A stretch of 64,000 nt of DNA from GCA-003244245 sp035606945. GTDB taxonomy: Bacteria > Actinomycetota > Actinomycetes > Mycobacteriales > Pseudonocardiaceae. The stretch lies in assembly GCA_035606945.1 (NCBI GenBank), contig DATNDR010000036.1:62001-126000 (forward strand), in the 5' to 3' direction. The notes under the pieces are model-generated. The model saw only the letters and a list, made by a program, of their open reading frames with translations. It did no database searches and was not told the DNA's origin. Positions 59,719 through 64,000 of the stretch are shown here, piece by piece (the first letter of the stretch is position 1; every line of letters starts with the position of its first letter). A program made the translations under genes and the position numbers.

Positions 59719-60897
59719 CTATGAGGGGGTAGTGAACCGGAGCAGCGCGGCTGTGCCGTCGGCGAACTCAGGCTGCCCGCCAGGCGGTTGCGCACCGCCT
59801 GCCGCACTGCCCGCCCGGTCCGGCTCGGTATCGGCGGCGGGGTGCCGCAGCAGCACCAACTCGGCACCGGTGCCGGCGATCGCGCGGACCAGCGCGGCAT
59901 CCGCCCGGTCTAGCCCGAGCACCGGTGCGCCGATCTCGCGCAGCTCCTCCTCGGTGAGCGCGAGTTGCGCCGGCTCGGGACCGATCCAGATCTGGAGTTC
60001 CGAAGACGGGTCATCACGCAGCAGCACTGCGCTGACCTGGTTGCGCTGCAGCGCCCGGATCACCGACCCCAGGCCTTCCACAGCCAGCCCCCCGGTGCGC
60101 CCGCGTTCCTGCTCGAAGCGCGCCGTGACGTCCCGGGTTCGTTCGGCGGCGCGCACGGCTGCGAGGCGGCGTACCTCCTCGTCGACGGGGTGATCGGTCG
60201 TGCGGTCGTCAGGACTGGGACCCGCCAGCTCCTCGGTGATCGTGCGGCTGCGTTCCCCGAGCGCGTGGCGCACCAGGCTGCGGGCGCGGACATCGCCGGT
60301 GAGCACGATGAGTTCGGCGTGCAGCGTGGTGACCGCACGCTCGACGTCTGCCGCGAAGGCGCGAGCGTTTCGGGTCCACACCTCCTCGGTCCGGTGCTGC
60401 ATGCTGTAGTGCGCCGCACCACCCGCGCCGGCTTTGTGCGCCGGGTGGTTTTCGCCTTCCTCGATCCCGCAACTCACTTGCCTACCGGTGCGGTCGAAAC
60501 CCGTGATGGTCGCCGTCGTGCGGCCCAGCCGAACCACCACGTGCGGCACGTACTCGGGCAGCTGCGCCAGCAGCGGCAACAGATGCGGCAACGTCGCCCA
60601 GCGGGCTAGCTCGCGCCGCGGCGGGCCGGGCAGCTCGGCCTCGTAGAGCACTTGCCCGTCGCCGGCGAAAACGGCCCGCCCCGCGCCGCCGGATTGGGCA
60701 TGGTGCTGCAACGCGGCATCACCCGCCGCGTCGACGGTCTTGTCATCGGCTCCCTGCTCGCGTAGCTGCTCCGCCAGCGCTTCCCACCGCAGCCGCACCT
60801 CATGGGGCGCCGCACCGCGGTTACGGCTGACGTCCAGGTAGACCGAGGCGACCGAGCCCTGATGGGTGGCCAGTTCACGCGGAATCTCAGGTAGCAC
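59719..60897 (-). CDS. Bacterial eRF1-like protein (baeRF, Rv2629-like)
   Basis: The protein has 392 residues. It has a two-domain eRF1/Pelota-like layout: an N-terminal RNase-H-like part (SVASVYLDVSRNRGAAPHEV, VRLGRTTATITGFDRTGR) and a C-terminal L7Ae-like part (GLGSVIRALQRNQVSAVLL). The mycobacterial relative Rv2629 belongs to the hypoxia-induced dormancy set. Related Vms1 proteins cleave peptidyl-tRNA on stalled ribosomes. The GTG at 60897 has GGAGG 6 nt upstream. The frame upstream runs through a palindrome, so it is not coding. Confidence 0.65.
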   Translation of the reverse strand: MLPEIPRELATHQGSVASVYLDVSRNRGAAPHEVRLRWEALAEQLREQGADDKTVDAAGDAALQHHAQSGGAGRAVFAGDGQVLYEAELPGPPRRELARWATLPHLLPLLAQLPEYVPHVVVRLGRTTATITGFDRTGRQVSCGIEEGENHPAHKAGAGGAAHYSMQHRTEEVWTRNARAFAADVERAVTTLHAELIVLTGDVRARSLVRHALGERSRTITEELAGPSPDDRTTDHPVDEEVRRLAAVRAAERTRDVTARFEQERGRTGGLAVEGLGSVIRALQRNQVSAVLLRDDPSSELQIWIGPEPAQLALTEEELREIGAPVLGLDRADAALVRAIAGTGAELVLLRHPAADTEPDRAGSAAGGAQPPGGQPEFADGTAALLRFTTPS

Positions 60898-60938
60898 GAA
60901 GGTCCTCCTCGCCTGTCCCCTCCCCTGCGGCCCCCTCT

Positions 60939-61010
60939 CCCGACATGGAGACGTATCGGGGTCCATCGAGGGTCGACTACCCCGATATGTCTCCATGTCG
61001 GGGTAGTCGA
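60939..61010. repeat. Palindromic repeat family, copy B, with a nested hairpin
   Basis: The arms at 60939-60961 and 60980-61002 (23 bp, one G-T wobble) match copy A. The downstream arm also forms its own hairpin: TCGACTACCCCGA (60973-60985) is exactly complementary to 60998-61010. It lies 41 nt upstream of the eRF1-like start codon and after the stop of the next upstream gene. Confidence 0.88.
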
Positions 61011-61073
61011 GCGCGGATCCGCACCGGCGAGCCGGTGCGGTGTTCTTCGGTGCTGTGCTGATCGTGCCCGCGA

Positions 61074-61580
61074 TCAGACTGCGCGTGTCATCATCCGACC
61101 CAGTGCGATCCCCGCCAGCGCCGTGACCACGGCACCCAGGCCGTAGAAATACCCGAGTTGTTCGGCCACCTGCAGCGCCTGCGCGCCCGCCGGTGTGCCG
61201 ATTGGTGCCCCTAGGCCACCCACTTGCCACAGTTGGCTGATCACCGGCCCGACGATGAACCAGATCCCGCCGATAAGCGCCAGCCACGCGCCGAGGCCTC
61301 CACTGGCGCGATTGGCGCTTGGCCCGAGAATCAGGCCACCGAGAAATACCGCTATGCCGGGCAGGACGCTCAGCCACAGCCGATCGTAAGTGAAGAACCA
61401 AGGGGTCGTCACGCCGAAGGCGTAGCCGAAGTACGGCCCGATGAAGGGGATGATGGCACCCCAGATACCGAGCAGTACGAGTAAGAAGCCGCTCGTGGCG
61501 CCACGGCTGCGCTGCATCGCCAGGCCTGACCCATTGCGGGCGTACGCGCTACCACCTACTGAAGGTTTTGTCGTCGACAT
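61074..61580 (-). CDS. Four-helix membrane protein, SPW-repeat-like
   Basis: The protein has 168 residues with four hydrophobic segments. The first two are SGFLLVLLGIWGAIIPFIGP and LSVLPGIAVFLGGLILGP; the last two are LGAWLALIGGIWFIVGPVI and YFYGLGAVVTALAGIALG. The pattern of paired Gly/Trp helices resembles SPW-repeat proteins. A GAGGAGAG site precedes the ATG. Confidence 0.6.
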   Translation of the reverse strand: MSTTKPSVGGSAYARNGSGLAMQRSRGATSGFLLVLLGIWGAIIPFIGPYFGYAFGVTTPWFFTYDRLWLSVLPGIAVFLGGLILGPSANRASGGLGAWLALIGGIWFIVGPVISQLWQVGGLGAPIGTPAGAQALQVAEQLGYFYGLGAVVTALAGIALGRMMTRAV

Positions 61581-61737
61581 GGCACTCTCCTCATCAGGCC
61601 CTGGAGAGAACGATTCGGTAAGTTCCTTCCGCCAGGCCCTCTTGCTTATCCGAATCAATCAGTATCAATCGGTTACCCACCCCCTCGCGAGCCAAACTCA
61701 CCGATACCACCAGATCGGAGCTACCGCTGCCGGCTAG

Positions 61738-62559
61738 CTACCCCTCGGTGAGGACCACCACTGCGTCCGGCTCGTTGACGCGGAAGCTGAAGCTTTCTTC
61801 CAGGTAAAGTGTCACCAGCTCGGCATCGTGGCGGATATAGCCGATCGAGAAATCCTGGCCTACGTCCAGGACGAAGTCGCCGCCGCGCTTGCTCACCACC
61901 AACGCTCCGTCCAGTCCTGGAGCCCAGACGATGTCTCCGCCGACGATCCGGCTCAGGTGCTGCTGGAGGGGGTAGCCACCGCGCTCGGTCGACTCCAGGA
62001 TGCGGATGTACCCGTCCGGGCCGATGGCCAGTGCATACGGGCCCTCGATGCCTGCTTGGCGCAGCACATCGGTTGCTTTGGCCACGGCATGCGGGTACGC
62101 GTTGACGTCCTGCCCCAAGGCCAACGAGGGATGCGCGCTGGACTCGGTGAGCCCGCTGATCCCGGCATCCGGCCAGCCGTGAAAAACGGCCCGGTTCTCG
62201 ATCAACGCGGCGTCGTAGGCGGCGCGGTCGAGATCGGCGTAGTCCACATCGGCGGCGCCGCGTTCGGCATCCTGTAGCCCGGAGCATTCCACCGTGAAGC
62301 TCACCCGGAATTCGCTCAGCGGCAGAACCCGCCGCTGCCGGGCGATGACCGTTTCGGACTTCGTCCCCGGTGGTGTGGTCTCCAAGAGCGCGGTCCGGCC
62401 CAGATTAGTGGCCGAATGCGTCCACCCGTGCGGCCCGGACCAGTCGACCATCCGCCGCGCTGCCAGGCGGGGAGTCAGGCGTGATTTCGCTTCATCGTCG
62501 ATCTGCCGCCAACCGGCGGCCGGTATCGGTGCATATGAACGTAGGAGATGATCCGTCAT
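61738..62559 (-). CDS. Family 1 encapsulin shell protein
   Basis: The protein has 273 residues, right for an HK97-fold family 1 shell protein. The N-terminus LLRSYAPIPAAGWRQIDDEA, then LAARRMVDWSGPHGW, is typical. The middle DRAAYDAALIENRAVFHGWP, then DAGISGLTESS, and the C-terminal LYLEESFSFRVNEPDAVVVL, match encapsulins rather than phage capsids. Sixty or more copies would assemble into a 24-30 nm protein cage. The hemerythrin gene ends 2 nt before the ATG, and its tail carries the shell-binding peptide. Confidence 0.93.
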   Translation of the reverse strand: MTDHLLRSYAPIPAAGWRQIDDEAKSRLTPRLAARRMVDWSGPHGWTHSATNLGRTALLETTPPGTKSETVIARQRRVLPLSEFRVSFTVECSGLQDAERGAADVDYADLDRAAYDAALIENRAVFHGWPDAGISGLTESSAHPSLALGQDVNAYPHAVAKATDVLRQAGIEGPYALAIGPDGYIRILESTERGGYPLQQHLSRIVGGDIVWAPGLDGALVVSKRGGDFVLDVGQDFSIGYIRHDAELVTLYLEESFSFRVNEPDAVVVLTEG

Positions 62560-62561
62560 CG

Positions 62562-63116
62562 TCAACGTCCCTTCAAACTGCCGATACCCAGCGAGCTGGC
62601 TTTGCCCTGAGAAATCTCCGCCTGCACTTCGCTGACGTACCCCTCTGGGTCCTTGTCGTCGGTGTCGATGCCCTGGGCACCGGCATGGTCGGTCTTGAAC
62701 TCGTTGAATTGGCGCCCCAGGTCCTCGCGCACACTCATCGGGGTGTTTCGCCGGAAGTCGGCGAGGGCGTCGTCTTCCTCTTCCGCCATGTGATCGCTGT
62801 TGGCCCGGCGGGCCTGCCATACGCCGTCCCACCACTTCGGGCTGCCGATCGGGTGGCGGTCTGCTTCCCGCACGCCATCCCGGATGTCGTTGTGGTCACC
62901 GATCGCGTCGACGGTTTCATCCTCGGCATCGTCGCCGCGGTGCAGCAACTGCGGGTAGAAGATCGTTTCTTCGGCAGCTGCGTGCACCTCGAGGAGATCC
63001 GCCAGGGGTGTCCAAATCGCGCGTAGCGCATCAGGACCGTCCGCATCGTCGAGTGCGGCGAACTGCCGCCGGAAGGTGTCGTGGTCGTCCAGGATCAGCT
63101 GGGTGATGTCCGGCAT
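62562..63116 (-). CDS. Hemerythrin-domain encapsulin cargo protein
   Basis: The protein has 184 residues. The HHE iron site has His12 (ILDDHDTF), His45 and Glu49 (LEVHAAAEET), His75 (GDHNDIRD) and His109 and Glu113 (SDHMAEEEDD), a full set for a di-iron centre. After a flexible Asp/Gly-rich linker it ends SLGIGSLKGR, the consensus encapsulin targeting peptide. It should be packed inside the shell encoded next door. Hemerythrin cargos are thought to bind O2 or detoxify peroxide or NO. Confidence 0.92.
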   Translation of the reverse strand: MPDITQLILDDHDTFRRQFAALDDADGPDALRAIWTPLADLLEVHAAAEETIFYPQLLHRGDDAEDETVDAIGDHNDIRDGVREADRHPIGSPKWWDGVWQARRANSDHMAEEEDDALADFRRNTPMSVREDLGRQFNEFKTDHAGAQGIDTDDKDPEGYVSEVQAEISQGKASSLGIGSLKGR

Positions 63117-63232
63117 TGAGTCCGCTCCTCCGTACGCGGTAGCAAGATCGCGTGTGCCAAGGCCACGCTCGACGACGGACGAGTACCCGCCCGCGTTCGC
63201 GCTACACCTCGGACCAGCGCAAGTACGGTGCC

Positions 63233-63445
63233 CTAGCTGGTGGATCCGCCGAGCACGTCGGCCTCGCTCAAGCTGTGCATGACAGCGTTAGGGCCGTCGA
63301 AAGAGTCCTTGCGCAAACCGCGCAACGCCGCTACCAGATCGTCGCCGGCGCCGTGGTCCTCGGCATGGCGAGCCAGCTGGTCCGACGACCCTGGATAATT
63401 AAAACCCTTGAGGCACTTCTGTACCTCGGTTACCTGGAATCCCAT
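63233..63445 (-). CDS. DUF2795 protein
   Basis: The protein has 70 residues. The pattern VTEVQKCLKGFNYPGSSDQL, then ARHAEDHGAGDDLVAALRGL, is the DUF2795 family. The ATG at 63445 was chosen because the conserved sequence begins there; a longer frame would run into palindrome copy C. The role is unknown; it is often found with stress proteins. Confidence 0.8.
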   Translation of the reverse strand: MGFQVTEVQKCLKGFNYPGSSDQLARHAEDHGAGDDLVAALRGLRKDSFDGPNAVMHSLSEADVLGGSTS

Positions 63446-63512
63446 GCGCGAAATCCCCCTTCCGTGCATCCTTTTAGTGCCCGTCCATTTGCACGTCCCA
63501 GTCCCATCCTCA

Positions 63513-63578
63513 GCCCGACATGGAGACATGTCGGGCTCGTGAGTGGCCCGCGCGGTCCGATATGTCTCCATGTCGGGC
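63513..63578. repeat. Palindromic repeat family, copy C
   Basis: GCCCGACATGGAGACATGTC(GGGC) at 63513-63536 is complementary, with one mismatch over 21 bp, to 63557-63577. Copy C is the most diverged of the four. It lies 68 nt upstream of the DUF2795 start codon. Confidence 0.85.
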
Positions 63579-63917
63579 AGATGGTCTGTCAGATTGGGCT
63601 ACCCGGCGTGGTGGGGTGTGAAACGCGGTTGTGCGGTGTGGGATGCGGGTGGTCAGCGGTTATGCACCGGATTGCGGCCCAGGCCTGATCGAGCGCTGGT
63701 GAACTGGGGCGTCGACACGATTTCCGATTCCCGGCGATGGCATCAACGGCATCATGGAAGGCTACGGCGGTGCCAGGACCGGTGCGGTTAGTCCTCGCCG
63801 TATCACGATGACCCGGCGCGGCGTGATGCACCTGTGCATGCCCCACGACATCCAGATCGCCAGTGCCGACGCCGATCCCGACGCGCAGCCCGCGCTGCCT
63901 GGTGGGGCGGCCCCTTG
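63579..63917. other. Unassigned stretch near the window end
   Basis: I see no gene I can support. Several short frames cross this stretch, but they run into the palindromes or break, and none gives a recognisable protein. It may be the decayed 3' end of a gene outside the window. Confidence 0.3.
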
Positions 63918-63981
63918 CCCGACATGGAGACATATCGGGCTCGCTGAGGCCAGCTATACGCCGATATGTCTCCATGTCGGG
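63918..63981. repeat. Palindromic repeat family, copy D
   Basis: CCCGACATGGAGACATATCGG (63918-63938) is exactly complementary to 63961-63981. Arm, loop and overall size match copies A to C. The gene it serves, if any, is not in view. Confidence 0.88.
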
Positions 63982-64000
63982 ACGGGGGGGGGTGCACACT

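Noticed and set aside
20360..63981. The four palindrome copies as a CRISPR array
   Set aside because: They are dispersed, not clustered with spacers, and no cas gene is present.
63589..63999. A 136-codon minus-strand frame at the window end
   Set aside because: It reads through palindrome copy D, so it is not a coding sequence.

Overview
The window is GC-rich, densely packed actinobacterial DNA. Gene order and protein types suggest a Pseudonocardiaceae-like member of the Mycobacteriales/Pseudonocardiales group. Three blocks keep the order of mycobacterial chromosomes: phoH2 / fum-glpX-xseB-xseA / lytB / DUF6542 / ychF (about 1-13.4 kb), typA-lpqW (20.9-26.4 kb), and the ACT protein / gatCAB / lppZ / cfp6-like / ilvBNC / serA / leuB block (27-42 kb). 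The rest is actinobacterial accessory DNA: a SARP-type regulator, DUF397, DUF3140, DUF2795, toxin-antitoxin modules in different states of decay, and an encapsulin system. I saw no rRNA, tRNA or CRISPR array.

Layout. 1-4.5 kb: 3' part of a PIN-PhoH ATPase, a BTAD/NB-ARC (SARP-like) regulator, and divergently a small secreted SH3-like protein whose promoter carries three heptamers at exact 11-bp spacing. 4.5-13.4 kb: central metabolism (fumarase, FBPase II), exonuclease VII, IspH, RmuC, YchF. 13.4-20.3 kb: glycosyltransferase beside an IS256-type transposase scrap and a toxin-antitoxin remnant, a small membrane protein, pterin dehydratase, an ABC exporter and a SEC-C protein. 20.4-27 kb: Nudix hydrolase, TypA, two tandem LpqW-like lipoproteins, GNAT. 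27-42 kb: GatCAB amidotransferase and branched-chain amino-acid/serine synthesis (ilvB-ilvN-ilvC, serA, leuB), interrupted by an intact VapBC pair, a PLP sulfur-amino-acid enzyme and a decayed VapBC pair. 42-46 kb: glycosyltransferase with DUF397, and citramalate synthase (cimA). 46-53 kb: CDF transporter, AI-2E permease and a seven-gene Mrp/Mbh-type cation antiporter operon. 53-58 kb: zinc alcohol/formaldehyde dehydrogenase and stand-alone cytochrome genes ctaD and qcrB. 59-64 kb: a stress-type island with a bacterial eRF1-like protein, membrane proteins, and a family 1 encapsulin behind a hemerythrin cargo protein.

How it fits together. Isoleucine, valine and leucine synthesis is represented by ilvB, ilvN, ilvC, leuB and cimA. 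Both ilvB and cimA sit behind a short leader peptide rich in branched-chain codons, a hairpin and an intrinsic terminator, so both are probably controlled by transcription attenuation. The encapsulin-hemerythrin pair has a two-nucleotide gap between genes, and the cargo ends in a canonical shell-targeting peptide.

A non-coding feature recurs: 60-66 bp intergenic palindromes of several unrelated sequences. One family has four copies (20.4, 60.9, 63.5 and 63.9 kb), and three of these sit 34-68 nt upstream of start codons.
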